This document shows positions 8,788 through 17,886 of a DNA stretch of 64,000 nt, piece after piece. Source of the stretch: Thalassorhabdus alkalitolerans (GTDB lineage: Bacteria > Bacillota > Bacilli > Bacillales > Marinococcaceae); assembly GCF_042656585.1 (NCBI RefSeq), contig NZ_JBHSPG010000023.1. One strand, 5' to 3'. Position numbers and translations under genes: made by a program. Under the pieces are notes generated by a model, which saw only the letters and a program-made list of their open reading frames with translations, was not told where the DNA came from and searched no databases. Numbering within the stretch: position 1 is the stretch's first letter; every line of letters begins with the position of its first letter.

Positions 8788-10191
8788 ATGAACGAAGAAG
8801 TGAAAAATAAATTAAAAAAGATCTTACCAACAAATAAACTGCACTTTGAATTATCTGATCGTTACTCTTATAGCTTTGATGCTTCTTTTGGTGAATATCT
8901 TCCTGAAGGAGTAGCCCAGCCGTCTAGTGCACAGGAAATCAGCGAAATAGTAAAGCTTGCCAATCAATACGGATTCCCTCTTTATCCAAGAGGATCTGCT
9001 ACCTCTTTAAGTGGAGGGCCGCTGCCAGTAGAAGGCGGTTTAGTTCTTGATATGTCTCAGATGCGTGACAAACTGATTATTGATAAGGAAAATATGATTG
9101 CTATTACATCTCCAGGTGTACTTACTTCTGACATTCATAATGAAGCTGAGAAAGCCGGTCTTTTTTATCCGCCAGACCCAAGCAGTGCTCATGTTTCTAC
9201 CATAGCGGGAAACATACTTGAAAATTCGAGCGGTCCGAAAGGACTAAAGTACGGAACAACAAAGGAATATGTTATCGGTATGGAAGTGGTCACGCCTACG
9301 GGTGAAATTGTCAGAGTGGGAGGAAAAACAGTAAAGAACGTTACAGGGTTTGATCTAACGCGCTTAATTACAGGCTCCGAAGGCCTCCTTGGAATCGTTA
9401 CAGAAGCAACCCTCCGGCTGATTCCTAAACCAAAAGACAGAAAAACAATGATGGCCACCTTTCACAATCCAGTTGACTGTGGGAGGGCTATTACGAAAAT
9501 TCTTTCTAAGGGAATTCTGCCGGCAGCAATGGAATTAATGGACAATGCTTGTATCCGCGCTGTGGAACATTTTGAACCGAGCGGACTTCCTGTTAACGCT
9601 GGAGCTTTGTTGATACTTGAAGTTGACGGACATCCTCTGGCCCTTCAGGAGGAAATAGAGCAGAGTCGTGAAATCTGTGAAGAAATTGGAGCATTAACAA
9701 TTAAAGTAGCGGAGAGTGAAAAGGAAAGAAACGATATATGGACAGCGAGAAAAAAAGTATCTCCTGCCATCACTCAACTCGGTCCCACTAAAATATCAGA
9801 AGATGCAACAGTCCCTCGAAGCAAAATTCCTGAAATGATGGAGAAGCTTAACGACATTCGCGATCGCTACCAATTAAATCTAGTAGTATTTGGACATGCA
9901 GGAGATGGCAACCTTCACCCAAATATTATTACAGACAAAACCAACATAGAAGAGATGAAGCGGGTAGAGGATGCTGTTGGTGATATCTTTCAGGCGGCAC
10001 TTGAACTGGGGGGAACCTTGTCAGGGGAACATGGAATCGGAACATTAAAAGCTCCTTATTTGGAACGGGAATACGGAAAAGAAGGGGTTGCACTCTTAAA
10101 ATCTATTAAACATGCATGGGATCCAAATAATATTTTAAATCCTGGTAAAATGTTTGCAAAAGAAGGACAAACCAAGGTGGTGCTTACGTAA
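8788..10191 (+). CDS. glcD: glycolate oxidase subunit GlcD (FAD-linked)
   Basis: A 467-aa FAD-binding-4 / lactate-glycolate dehydrogenase. FAD-site motifs include PRGSATSLSGGP near residue 70, HVSTIAGNILENSSGPKGLKYG, and the C-terminal GHAGDGNLHPN and LSGEHGIGTLKAPYL of the FAD-oxidase C domain. It would oxidise glycolate (or a related 2-hydroxyacid) to glyoxylate and pass electrons to the Fe-S subunit. The stop codon directly abuts the ATG of glcF, so the two are co-translated. No glcE is present, which matches the two-subunit arrangement common in Bacillaceae. D-lactate is a possible alternative substrate. Confidence 0.9.
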   Translation: MNEEVKNKLKKILPTNKLHFELSDRYSYSFDASFGEYLPEGVAQPSSAQEISEIVKLANQYGFPLYPRGSATSLSGGPLPVEGGLVLDMSQMRDKLIIDKENMIAITSPGVLTSDIHNEAEKAGLFYPPDPSSAHVSTIAGNILENSSGPKGLKYGTTKEYVIGMEVVTPTGEIVRVGGKTVKNVTGFDLTRLITGSEGLLGIVTEATLRLIPKPKDRKTMMATFHNPVDCGRAITKILSKGILPAAMELMDNACIRAVEHFEPSGLPVNAGALLILEVDGHPLALQEEIEQSREICEEIGALTIKVAESEKERNDIWTARKKVSPAITQLGPTKISEDATVPRSKIPEMMEKLNDIRDRYQLNLVVFGHAGDGNLHPNIITDKTNIEEMKRVEDAVGDIFQAALELGGTLSGEHGIGTLKAPYLEREYGKEGVALLKSIKHAWDPNNILNPGKMFAKEGQTKVVLT

Positions 10192-11541
10192 ATGGCTGCA
10201 ACACAGGAAGAGACAAAGAAATGGGAAAAAGAACAAAAGGTACACTCACACAAGCTCTATGATTTAGCGTACCGTGCGACCAACCAGTGTATTCAATGCG
10301 GTTATTGCCTGCCTTCTTGTCCTACCTACATGTCCATGGGGAAAGAATCAGCATCTCCCCGAGGGAGAATTAACCTGGTAAAAATGGCGGCTGAGGGGAA
10401 GATTGATCTATCACAAGATTTATCTGAACCGATTGATTTATGTCTTGGCTGCAGGGCCTGTGAAACAGCTTGCCCTGTAAACGTACCTTATGGTCATATA
10501 CTTGAGTCAGCCAAAGATACGATTAAGGAGTATGAAGAAGATACAAAGCAAACAACAAAGGCAGAAGGTTTGAAAGGAATTCTACTGCGACAGGTATTTA
10601 CACGGCCAGGACTTATGCGGGCCGGTGGGAATGCAACGTGGCTTTACCAAAGGACTGGTCTAAGCAATCTTGTAGGGAAGACAAATCTACTTTCAAAAAT
10701 ATCAGAACCAATCGGTGAAATTGAAAAAATATTGCCATCAGTGGAAGGGCCAGGAAAAAGGGTGAAAAGAGGCAAGGTACTAGAACCCTATAAGGAAAAG
10801 AAAGCAACAGTTGCTTTTTTTACAGGCTGCGTTTCTGAGGCAGTTTTAAACAGAACGAACCGCTTAACAATTGAATTATTAAGGCACATTGGCTGTGAAG
10901 TTCATATTTCAAATAAGCAAAATTGCTGTGGAGCGCTTCACGCTCACCAGGGTTACAGTTCGATTTCTAAAGATCTTGCAAAAGAAAATATTAAGGCGTT
11001 TGAAGAAACAGAAGCTGATTATATTATTAATAACGCGGGAGGCTGTGGGGCTATCCTCCGGGAATATGACCATTTATTAAAGGATGATCCTGATTGGAAG
11101 AAAAGGGCTTCACGGTTTTCCGCTGCATCAAAAGATGTGTCAGAGATTTTTGTAGAGATTGGCCCACTCCCTTTTAAGAAGAAGTGGAAAGGGAGAATCA
11201 CCTATCAGCCATCCTGTCATTTAACGAATGTCCAAAAAGTGGCGAGTGCTCCTGAGGAATTATTATCTTCAATTCCTGGAGCAGAATATATTGAGATGGA
11301 AAAAAGTAACGAGTGTTGTGCTTCTGGGGGAATTTATAATCTTATACATTACGAAGAGTCCATGAAAATATTGGATAAAAAAATGGGATATGCGAAGGAA
11401 ACAACAGCCACTACTATTGCCTCTAGTAACCCAGGTTGTTTGCTGCAAATGAGGCTGGGAATCAAAAGGGCAGGTTTAGAAGGGAAAGTTCAAGGAGTTC
11501 ATTTAGTAGATATTTTAGCTGAATCATGCGGTATTGAATAA
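10192..11541 (+). CDS. glcF: glycolate oxidase iron-sulfur subunit GlcF
   Basis: A 449-aa protein. Two 4Fe-4S motifs lie near the N-terminus, CIQCGYCLPSCP (C33, C36, C39, C43) and CLGCRACETACP (C83, C86, C89, C93). Two cysteine-rich CCG domains follow (FFTGCVSEAV with NCCGALHAHQG, and PSCHLTNVQK with ECCASGGIYN). It accepts electrons from GlcD and passes them to the quinone pool. AAGGTGG inside the end of glcD serves as its ribosome site; spacing between the two genes is zero. Confidence 0.92.
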   Translation: MAATQEETKKWEKEQKVHSHKLYDLAYRATNQCIQCGYCLPSCPTYMSMGKESASPRGRINLVKMAAEGKIDLSQDLSEPIDLCLGCRACETACPVNVPYGHILESAKDTIKEYEEDTKQTTKAEGLKGILLRQVFTRPGLMRAGGNATWLYQRTGLSNLVGKTNLLSKISEPIGEIEKILPSVEGPGKRVKRGKVLEPYKEKKATVAFFTGCVSEAVLNRTNRLTIELLRHIGCEVHISNKQNCCGALHAHQGYSSISKDLAKENIKAFEETEADYIINNAGGCGAILREYDHLLKDDPDWKKRASRFSAASKDVSEIFVEIGPLPFKKKWKGRITYQPSCHLTNVQKVASAPEELLSSIPGAEYIEMEKSNECCASGGIYNLIHYEESMKILDKKMGYAKETTATTIASSNPGCLLQMRLGIKRAGLEGKVQGVHLVDILAESCGIE

Positions 11542-11552
11542 TCAATAATAGT

Positions 11553-11583
11553 AAGCTCGGTCTATAGTTGCCGAGCTTTTTAT
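11553..11583 (+). terminator. terminator of glcDF
   Basis: AAGCTCGG and CCGAGCTT with a following T-run, 12 bp after the glcF stop. Confidence 0.8.
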
Positions 11584-11693
11584 GGATTGAGTGGTTTAAA
11601 ACACGTGTAATATTAAAAATAATTTGTCCTATAGATTTCTTTTTATTTACTTGAATGTAGGAATTTTAGGAAAAATAGGACGAGGGTTTAAAA

Positions 11694-11731
11694 AAACCGC
11701 AGTGGAATCTCTACATGTGGTTTTTTTTATG
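11694..11731 (+). terminator. second terminator-like hairpin
   Basis: AAACCGCA pairs with TGTGGTTT (one G-U) and is followed by a run of Ts. Confidence 0.6.
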
Positions 11732-11932
11732 CTTTTTTTCACTTCATTATTTTGATTTCTTATTACATTTTTTCGAGTGTCTTCGCAGAATTTTCCATAT
11801 GGAGCAACACAGAAGGGGAGCTAAGGAATAAAGATTACTGGTTCTTTTACCAGTTATTAATGCAGTTCCTTCAAATCACTATTTTTGTAAGGGGGATAGA
11901 TTGCTAAGATATGTGTTTGTTAAAGGCAGCAC

Positions 11933-12009
11933 TTGTTATTTTATTTTCACACAATTATAATTACTTTTATATATTCCGTATTGTGGATCTTTTGTTCCGT
12001 AAAACGGAA
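11933..12009 (+). promoter_or_regulatory. pxp operon promoter with IclR-type operator
   Basis: TTGTTA (11933-11938), a 17-bp spacer and TATAAT (11956-11961) form a good housekeeping promoter. Just downstream is a perfect palindrome TTCCGTAAAACGGAA (11995-12009), and a degenerate copy beginning TTCCGT at 11974, 21 bp (two helical turns) upstream. Palindromes of this size and TTCC/GGAA style are typical of IclR-family sites, and an IclR gene lies downstream, so repression by that protein is inferred. Confidence 0.65.
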
Positions 12010-12039
12010 TTTAAGAAAACTGAAAAGGAGGGGAAATAT

Positions 12040-12768
12040 ATGCAAGCTTCATCAAGTCCAGAAGTAAAGGTGTATCCACTAAATGAAACGGCAGTCACTG
12101 TCTCCTTTGGGGATTCTTTTTGTCCAGCCATTCACAAGAAGGTAAGACTATTATCCCTTTCACTTGAAAAACAGCCCCTGCCAGAAATGGTAGAGTACAT
12201 ACCTTCATATACAGGAGTAACTATTTTTTATAACCCTATTCAGGTTGAAACAACACGAGGTAATAAACCTGTATTTGAAGTAGTTAAAGAAAAGGTAGAA
12301 AAGCTCCTCTCTGCTATTGATCAAGAGACAGAGTATAAACCACGCACAATTGAAATACCTGTTTATTATGGAGGAGAGACTGGGCCGGATTTAGGAAATG
12401 TGGCCACTCATAATGGGCTTACTCCTCAGGAAGTCATAGAGATTCATTCCAGTGAAAATTATTTAGTTTATATGATTGGGTTTGCCCCGGGCTTTCCATA
12501 TTTAGGTGGGATGTCGGAGAAAATTTCCACACCCCGGTTGGACAATCCGCGGACGTGTGTGCCGAGTGGATCGGTAGGAATTGCAGGAGCACAAACCGGC
12601 GTCTATTCCTTATCAACCCCAGGGGGGTGGCAGATTATAGGCCGAACACCCTTATCGTTGTTTGATACAACAGGTGATTCTCGTACTTTATTAGAGTCTG
12701 GTGATATTGTCCGTTTTAAGCCTATATCAAAGGCAGAATATCAGGCTTATGAGGAGGTGGGAAAATGA
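12040..12768 (+). CDS. pxpB: 5-oxoprolinase subunit PxpB (KipI family)
   Basis: A 242-aa protein of the KipI/PxpB family (carboxyltransferase subdomain C/D). The signature region reads MIGFAPGFPYLGGM, then TPRLDNPRT, VPSGSVGIAG and STPGGWQIIGRTP. The start at 12040 is set by AAAGGAGGGG upstream. PxpB acts with PxpC and PxpA in ATP-dependent cleavage of 5-oxoproline to glutamate; in B. subtilis the homologue KipI also inhibits the kinase KinA. It overlaps pxpC by 4 bp (ATGA). No pxpA is found in this window. Confidence 0.9.
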   Translation: MQASSSPEVKVYPLNETAVTVSFGDSFCPAIHKKVRLLSLSLEKQPLPEMVEYIPSYTGVTIFYNPIQVETTRGNKPVFEVVKEKVEKLLSAIDQETEYKPRTIEIPVYYGGETGPDLGNVATHNGLTPQEVIEIHSSENYLVYMIGFAPGFPYLGGMSEKISTPRLDNPRTCVPSGSVGIAGAQTGVYSLSTPGGWQIIGRTPLSLFDTTGDSRTLLESGDIVRFKPISKAEYQAYEEVGK

Positions 12769-13772
12769 GTATTAACATTCTTCAGCCGGGACTCCTGACA
12801 ACCGTTCAGGACCTTGGGAGACATGGGTATCAAAGAAAAGGTATTATAGTGAGCGGTGGAATGGATCCATATTCTCTTAGGCTCGCTAATATGCTTGTGG
12901 GTAATCGAGAAGATGAAGCAGTATTAGAAATGACGTTGAAGGGACCGGTGTTAGAGTTTCAAAATGACGCGGTGATAGCCATAGTTGGTGGGGATTTCAC
13001 TCCTTCTATTGAGGGAATACCTCTTCCCCTTGGAAAACCTGTTTTGGTAAAGAAAAATAATGTTGTAAAGATGGGAAGCTGCAGTGAGGGTTGCCGTGCA
13101 TACGTAGCATGTGCGGGAGGAATCAATGTTCCGGAGGTTATGAATAGTAAAAGTACATATTTACGGGCTGAAATAGGTGGTTTTCATGGACGGCCCTTGC
13201 AAGCAGGGGACATTTTGAAGGCGGGGAAAACAAATGAAAAGAACGGCCGCGTCTTTTCTTACCTGTCATCAGGGCAGAGTGATCGCTTTAATACCACTAC
13301 CTGGAGTATTAATAGAAAGCCTTTTCTACCTTTAAAAGAAAAAGGTCCTATTCGAGTCATAAAGGGTACGCATTTTCACCTTTTTACCAATAATGCTAAA
13401 AGAAAGTTCTTTCAAAAAGAATTTAAAATCACCCCTCAATCTGATCGAATGGGTTACAGGCTTAGGGGGCCGCTCTTACAAAAAGATGAAAATAAAGACA
13501 TACTTTCAGAAGCTGTAGCTCTTGGGACTGTTCAGGTGCCACCAGATGGCAACCCAGTGATCCTGATGGCTGATCGCCAGACGACAGGCGGGTATCCAAG
13601 GATCGCACAAGTAATACTGACTGATATTCCAAGACTAGCACAGCTGAAACCGGGGGATTCTCTTCATTTTGAAGAAGTGACTATCCAGGAAGCAGAAGAG
13701 CTTCTTTTCAAAAAAGAACAGGATATGAAAGAAGTACAGACTGGAATAACCATTAAGTTTGATCATTCATAA
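12765..13772 (+). CDS. pxpC: 5-oxoprolinase subunit PxpC (KipA family)
   Basis: A 335-aa carboxyltransferase subdomain A/B protein. Hallmarks are LLTTVQDLGRHGYQRKGI at the N-terminus, SGGMDPYSLRLANMLVGN, the KGTHFHLF segment, SDRMGYRLRG near residue 225 and VPPDGNPVILMADRQTTGGYP near the C-terminus. It forms the PxpBC complex. Start overlaps the end of pxpB in an ATGA, so expression is coupled. In the same operon it is followed by biotin carrier and biotin carboxylase genes. Confidence 0.9.
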   Translation: MSINILQPGLLTTVQDLGRHGYQRKGIIVSGGMDPYSLRLANMLVGNREDEAVLEMTLKGPVLEFQNDAVIAIVGGDFTPSIEGIPLPLGKPVLVKKNNVVKMGSCSEGCRAYVACAGGINVPEVMNSKSTYLRAEIGGFHGRPLQAGDILKAGKTNEKNGRVFSYLSSGQSDRFNTTTWSINRKPFLPLKEKGPIRVIKGTHFHLFTNNAKRKFFQKEFKITPQSDRMGYRLRGPLLQKDENKDILSEAVALGTVQVPPDGNPVILMADRQTTGGYPRIAQVILTDIPRLAQLKPGDSLHFEEVTIQEAEELLFKKEQDMKEVQTGITIKFDHS

Positions 13773-13797
13773 CTAAATTGATATGGAGAGATGTGAA

Positions 13798-14271
13798 ATG
13801 TTTACTGTTGAAGATTTAAAAACCATGATTAAAGAATTGGAAGAGTCACCAATAGAGAATTTTCAATTTGAAAATAGTGAAGTGAAACTTATCATAAACA
13901 AAGGGAATAAGGAACGGGCTTCTGTCAGTGTAAAAGAGTTAAACAATGATAGTGTAAAAAATGAATTAGAACATGGCAGTCAGCCTTCTGAAGATCCGGA
14001 AAATACTAAAAATGATAATACTGAAGAAACAGTAAAAGAGAAAACCATCGTGTCCCCTATGGTAGGAAAGTTTTATTCTTCACCGGACCCTGACACGTCT
14101 TCCTATGTGAACACTGGAGATCAAGTTACTCCAGAATCGGTTGTTTGTGTTGTAGAAGCGATGAAGCTATTTAATGAAGTAGAAGCGGGGATAGAGGGCG
14201 AGATTGAAGAGGTTCTTGTAAGTGATGGGGACATTGTAGAGTACGGCCAGCCTTTATTTAAGGTGAAGTAG
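13798..14271 (+). CDS. accB: biotin carboxyl carrier protein (AccB-like)
   Basis: A 157-aa protein. An N-terminal helix and variable acidic linker lead to a C-terminal biotinyl domain with VVEAMKLFNEVEAG; the Lys in EAMKL (~residue 123) is the biotin site. I chose MFTVEDL because GGAGAG lies 8 bp upstream; an in-frame ATG 15 bp earlier overlaps that site. It sits between pxpC and accC, separate from any fatty-acid gene, so it is likely a second, operon-dedicated BCCP. Whether it carboxylates a substrate of the pxp pathway or acetyl-CoA is unknown. Confidence 0.88.
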   Translation: MFTVEDLKTMIKELEESPIENFQFENSEVKLIINKGNKERASVSVKELNNDSVKNELEHGSQPSEDPENTKNDNTEETVKEKTIVSPMVGKFYSSPDPDTSSYVNTGDQVTPESVVCVVEAMKLFNEVEAGIEGEIEEVLVSDGDIVEYGQPLFKVK

Positions 14272-14312
14272 GTCCAAGCACTGTAACTAAGAAGCAGAAA
14301 AAGGGGGATTAT

Positions 14313-15701
14313 ATGTTTAAGAAAATACTAGTTGCTAATCGAGGAGAAATTGCAATTCGCATCATCAGGGCCTGTAAGGAAATGAACATCCAGAGTGTAG
14401 CTGTTTATTCTGAAACAGATAAGGATGCACTCCATGTGAAAACAGCAGATGAAGCCTATTGCATTGGACCCGCACAAGCTTCTGAAAGTTATTTGCATAT
14501 GGAAAATATCATAAGCGCCGCATTATTATCCAATGCCGATGCTATTCACCCGGGATATGGATTTCTGTCAGAACAGCCCAAGTTCGTAGAGCTGTGTGAA
14601 GCTGTGAACCTTACCTTTATCGGACCTTCCTCAGAAGCGATACGCAAAATGGGCGAAAAGGCCGAAGCCAGAAAGACAATGAAAAGTGCAGGCGTGCCTA
14701 CGGTACCAGGAACAGAAGGGGTGATCGATGAGCTTGAAGAGGTCCGAACCATAGCTGAAAAAATCGGCTACCCTGTTATAGCAAAGGCAAGTGCAGGCGG
14801 CGGGGGAAAAGGGATGCGAAAAGCAGATAATAAAGAAAGCCTCGAAAAAGCTGTACGGCAAGCACAAAATGAAGCAAAATCTATATTTGGTGATGGAGGG
14901 GTCTACGTAGAAAAATTTATTGAAGAACCAAGGCACATTGAGGTACAGCTATTAGCTGACCGGCACGGAAATGTCGTTCACTTGGGTGAGAGAGACTGCT
15001 CCATACAAAGACGCCACCAAAAACTTATTGAGGAGGCACCTTCTCCGGCTTTAAACCTTGAACTAAGGGAAAAGATGGGAGAAGCTTCTATTAAGGCTGC
15101 TAAAGCAGTGAGTTATTGCGGGGCAGGCACTGTGGAATTTCTGTTAGACAAGCATAATCGATTCTATTTTATGGAAATGAATACAAGAATTCAGGTTGAA
15201 CATCCTGTAACAGAGATGGTTACAAGGGTAGATATTGTGAAGGAGCAGATTTCTGTAGCCGCTGGTGAACCCCTTTCTTTTACCCAGGAAGAAGTTATTC
15301 TAGACGGCCATTCGATTGAATGTAGAATCAATGCTGAAGACCCGGCAAAGAATTTCAGACCTTCCCCTGGAGAGATCACTGAATTTGCTCCTCCGCAAGG
15401 ATTTGGAATGAGGATAGAAACGGCTGTCTACAAGGGATACGAGATCACGCCTTTTTATGATTCAATGGTTGCTAAGCTGATTGTGTGGGGGAAAACGAGA
15501 GAAGAAGCGATCAGCCGGATGAAGCGAGGGCTTACGGATTTGAAAATAGGTAATATCCAAACGACCATTCCTTTACACTTACAGATATTGGAAAATTCTC
15601 AGTTTCAAACCGGTGCCTTTGACACAAGCTTCATGGAACATTTCTTAGATCATCAAGGGAGCTCTGTTAAAAAGGAAAAGACTGACAACCAAGGTTTTTA
15701 G
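14313..15701 (+). CDS. accC: biotin carboxylase (AccC-like)
   Basis: A 462-aa biotin carboxylase. It begins FKKILVANRGEIAIRIIRAC, has the ATP-grasp glycine loop SAGGGGKGMRK (~residue 160-170), HIEVQLLADRHGN, ERDCSIQRRHQKL and EMNTRIQVEHPVTEMVT. It carboxylates biotin on the neighbouring carrier protein. AAGGGGG precedes the ATG. Its last 35 bp overlap the convergent IclR gene. No carboxyltransferase subunits (AccA/AccD) are in the operon; PxpB and PxpC carry the carboxyltransferase-like folds instead. Confidence 0.9.
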   Translation: MFKKILVANRGEIAIRIIRACKEMNIQSVAVYSETDKDALHVKTADEAYCIGPAQASESYLHMENIISAALLSNADAIHPGYGFLSEQPKFVELCEAVNLTFIGPSSEAIRKMGEKAEARKTMKSAGVPTVPGTEGVIDELEEVRTIAEKIGYPVIAKASAGGGGKGMRKADNKESLEKAVRQAQNEAKSIFGDGGVYVEKFIEEPRHIEVQLLADRHGNVVHLGERDCSIQRRHQKLIEEAPSPALNLELREKMGEASIKAAKAVSYCGAGTVEFLLDKHNRFYFMEMNTRIQVEHPVTEMVTRVDIVKEQISVAAGEPLSFTQEEVILDGHSIECRINAEDPAKNFRPSPGEITEFAPPQGFGMRIETAVYKGYEITPFYDSMVAKLIVWGKTREEAISRMKRGLTDLKIGNIQTTIPLHLQILENSQFQTGAFDTSFMEHFLDHQGSSVKKEKTDNQGF

Positions 15702-16431
15702 AAATAGTTTTCCCTGCTTCCTTTGCTTTGTTTATATAAAAAGGGAATTGATCTTTTTGAAAACGGGTTTCAGGCCCAGCTATACTTATCCCACCTACTA
15801 TTGAATTTTTGTAGTCAAAAATGGGTGCCGCAACTGAAACGGTATCGTTTTCTAATTCAGAGAAGCTGATAGTATAGCCATCGATACGAGAGCGGTGCAA
15901 TGATTGGAGCAATTTTTCTTTGCTGGTGATCGTTCCTGAGGCAAAAGGAATCAAATTTGCTTTCTCAATATAAGCTTGTTGCTCAGTTTCTTCTGTATAG
16001 GCCAGGATGATTCTAGGGCAAGCTCCGGCATACAGAGGAGATCTTCTTCCAATCTTAGTGTAAAGGCGAACAGGGTGACTGGCTTCAAGCTTTTCTACAT
16101 AGATGGCTTCCAACTGGTCTTTAACGACGAGGTTGATGGCTTCTCCGGTTTCACGATTGACTTTTTGCATAACAGGTAAGGCCGCTTTACGTATATCCAG
16201 ACGTTCGGACACAAGCTGGCCAAACTCAAGAAAAAGCATGCCGAGAGAGTACCTTCCGTCCTTTTCCTTTTGTAAAAAGCCCATTTCTATCAGGGCTCCG
16301 ACCATGCGGTGGGCAGAGGTTTTAGGAATACCAGAAAGCTTTACCATCTCCTGCAATGTTAATTCTTCATGTTGCCGAAAGAGAGTAAGCAGTGCCATTG
16401 ACTTTGTGACAGTTTTGTTTTGATTTTTCAT
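15667..16431 (-). CDS. IclR-family regulator (KipR-like)
   Basis: A 254-aa protein with an N-terminal winged helix (SMALLTLFRQHEELTLQEM, GIPKTSAHRMVGALIEMGFL) and a C-terminal IclR effector domain (INLVVKDQLEAIYVEKL, RSPLYAGACPRIILAY, VSVAAPIFDYKNSIVGGISIAGP). Its position between pxpBC-accBC and the NRAMP-like gene matches KipR beside kipIA and ycsG in B. subtilis, so it probably represses this locus in response to an oxoproline- or nitrogen-related signal. It is convergent with accC, with a 35-bp tail overlap, and divergent from the transporter gene. Confidence 0.88.
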   Translation of the reverse strand: MKNQNKTVTKSMALLTLFRQHEELTLQEMVKLSGIPKTSAHRMVGALIEMGFLQKEKDGRYSLGMLFLEFGQLVSERLDIRKAALPVMQKVNRETGEAINLVVKDQLEAIYVEKLEASHPVRLYTKIGRRSPLYAGACPRIILAYTEETEQQAYIEKANLIPFASGTITSKEKLLQSLHRSRIDGYTISFSELENDTVSVAAPIFDYKNSIVGGISIAGPETRFQKDQFPFYINKAKEAGKTISKNLGCQSFPF

Positions 16432-16619
16432 GATAACTCCTCCAAGCTTGAGTATGTATTTAGGTCAGTTCTTTAGCTTGAGGGCGTTTTCTTAAATCTA
16501 AGAAAAAGCAAGCTGTTACCTTTAGTATACAAAACAACTCTATTTTCGTCTAAACCACTTAAAAACTTTTTTGGGTGGACACGTTTAATCGATCATAGTA
16601 GTAAGGAAGGAGAAATAAA

Positions 16620-17840
16620 ATGGCGAATACTCCGCTTACGGAGAAAGGATTAACTCCAAAAGAAAGAATTAGGGCTTTAACGGGGGCAGCATTTTTGATG
16701 GCTACTTCTGCTATTGGACCCGGCTTCTTAACTCAAACAGCTGTGTTTACAGAACAGCTTTTAGCAAGTTTTGCTTTTGTAATCTTAGTGTCTATTATCC
16801 TCGATATCGGGGCTCAAATGAATATATGGAGAATTATTGCTGTCACAAAAATGAGAGGGCAGGAAATTGCGAATGCTGTCTTACCTGGATTAGGTTATGT
16901 CGTTGCATTTTTTATTGTTTTGGGAGGTCTTGCCTTTAACATTGGAAATGTAGCAGGGGGAGGGCTGGGAGTGAACGCTCTTCTTGGTTTGGATACAAGA
17001 GTTGGAGCTATAATGACTGGTGTGATATGTATTGCTATTTTCCTCTTAAAAGAAGCAAACGCGGCAATGGATCAAATTGTACGATATTTAGGTGCACTGA
17101 TGATACTTTTTACTGCGTATATTATGTTTGGGAGCAACCCGCCATATGGGGAGGCCGCCTTACGGTCGGTGGCCCCTCTGGAGATAGACTTTCTTGCTAT
17201 TGTTACCATCGTGGGTGGAACAGTAGGAGGATATATAACGTTTGCCGGAGGACATAGGTTATTAGATGCCGGGATCACTGGTAAGGAAAATTTAAAGTAC
17301 GTGACAAACACGGCGATCTCCGGCATTGTTGTTGCTTCTATCATGAGAACTATTCTATTTTTGGCGGTTCTTGGAGTCGTGTCTGCTGGATTTGCTTTAA
17401 ATCAGGATAATCCAACAGCTTCTGTTTTCCAAATTGCAGCGGGTGAAATCGGCTTCCGTATATTTGGATTAGTGCTGTTTGCAGCCGGAATTACCTCGGT
17501 CATAGGAGCGGCTTATACATCTGTTTCCTTCTTAACGACTTTTCATGAAAGCATTGAAAAATATAAAAATTATTGGACTGTGGGCTTTATTGTATTTTCA
17601 ACAGGAGTATTTGCCATGATCGGTCAGCCTGTAATGCTCCTTGTTCTGGCAGGGGCGTTCAATGGATTAATCCTTCCCCTTACCTTAGGGTGTATCCTTT
17701 TGGCAGCCCACCGTTCAACCATTGTTGGGAGCTATAAGCATCCAGTCTGGATGACCGTTTTTGGAGGTATTATTGTTGTATTAACTGCTTATTTAGGGGT
17801 GCGCACTCTCCTGCAAACATTCCCGCAATTATTTTCATAA
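16620..17840 (+). CDS. NRAMP-superfamily transporter (YcsG-like)
   Basis: A 406-aa membrane protein with about 11 helices. It belongs to the NRAMP-related group found next to kipI/kipA (YcsG). The canonical metal-site motif DPGN of helix 1 is absent: the corresponding stretch reads AIGPGFLTQTA. Helix 6 has TFAGGHRLLDAG where metal NRAMPs have MPH. It is therefore unlikely to carry Mn/Fe, and uptake of oxoproline or a related organic solute is a reasonable inference from the neighbours. AAGGAAGGAG precedes the ATG; a terminator follows. Confidence 0.85.
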   Translation: MANTPLTEKGLTPKERIRALTGAAFLMATSAIGPGFLTQTAVFTEQLLASFAFVILVSIILDIGAQMNIWRIIAVTKMRGQEIANAVLPGLGYVVAFFIVLGGLAFNIGNVAGGGLGVNALLGLDTRVGAIMTGVICIAIFLLKEANAAMDQIVRYLGALMILFTAYIMFGSNPPYGEAALRSVAPLEIDFLAIVTIVGGTVGGYITFAGGHRLLDAGITGKENLKYVTNTAISGIVVASIMRTILFLAVLGVVSAGFALNQDNPTASVFQIAAGEIGFRIFGLVLFAAGITSVIGAAYTSVSFLTTFHESIEKYKNYWTVGFIVFSTGVFAMIGQPVMLLVLAGAFNGLILPLTLGCILLAAHRSTIVGSYKHPVWMTVFGGIIVVLTAYLGVRTLLQTFPQLFS

Positions 17841-17849
17841 TGAATTTTA

Positions 17850-17886
17850 AAACCCAATTGTCTGGAATGACAATTGGGTTTATTTT
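17850..17886 (+). terminator. rho-independent terminator
   Basis: AACCCAATTG pairs with CAATTGGGTT, followed by TATTTT. Confidence 0.85.

Larger units (their letters stand above)
11542..12039. other. intergenic between glcDF and pxp operons
   Basis: Contains two terminators (11553-11583 and 11694-11731), a larger stem-loop around ACTGGT/ACCAGT (~11838-11856), and the pxp promoter and operator. No gene. A frame open from 11911 is only an upstream extension of pxpB. Confidence 0.7.
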
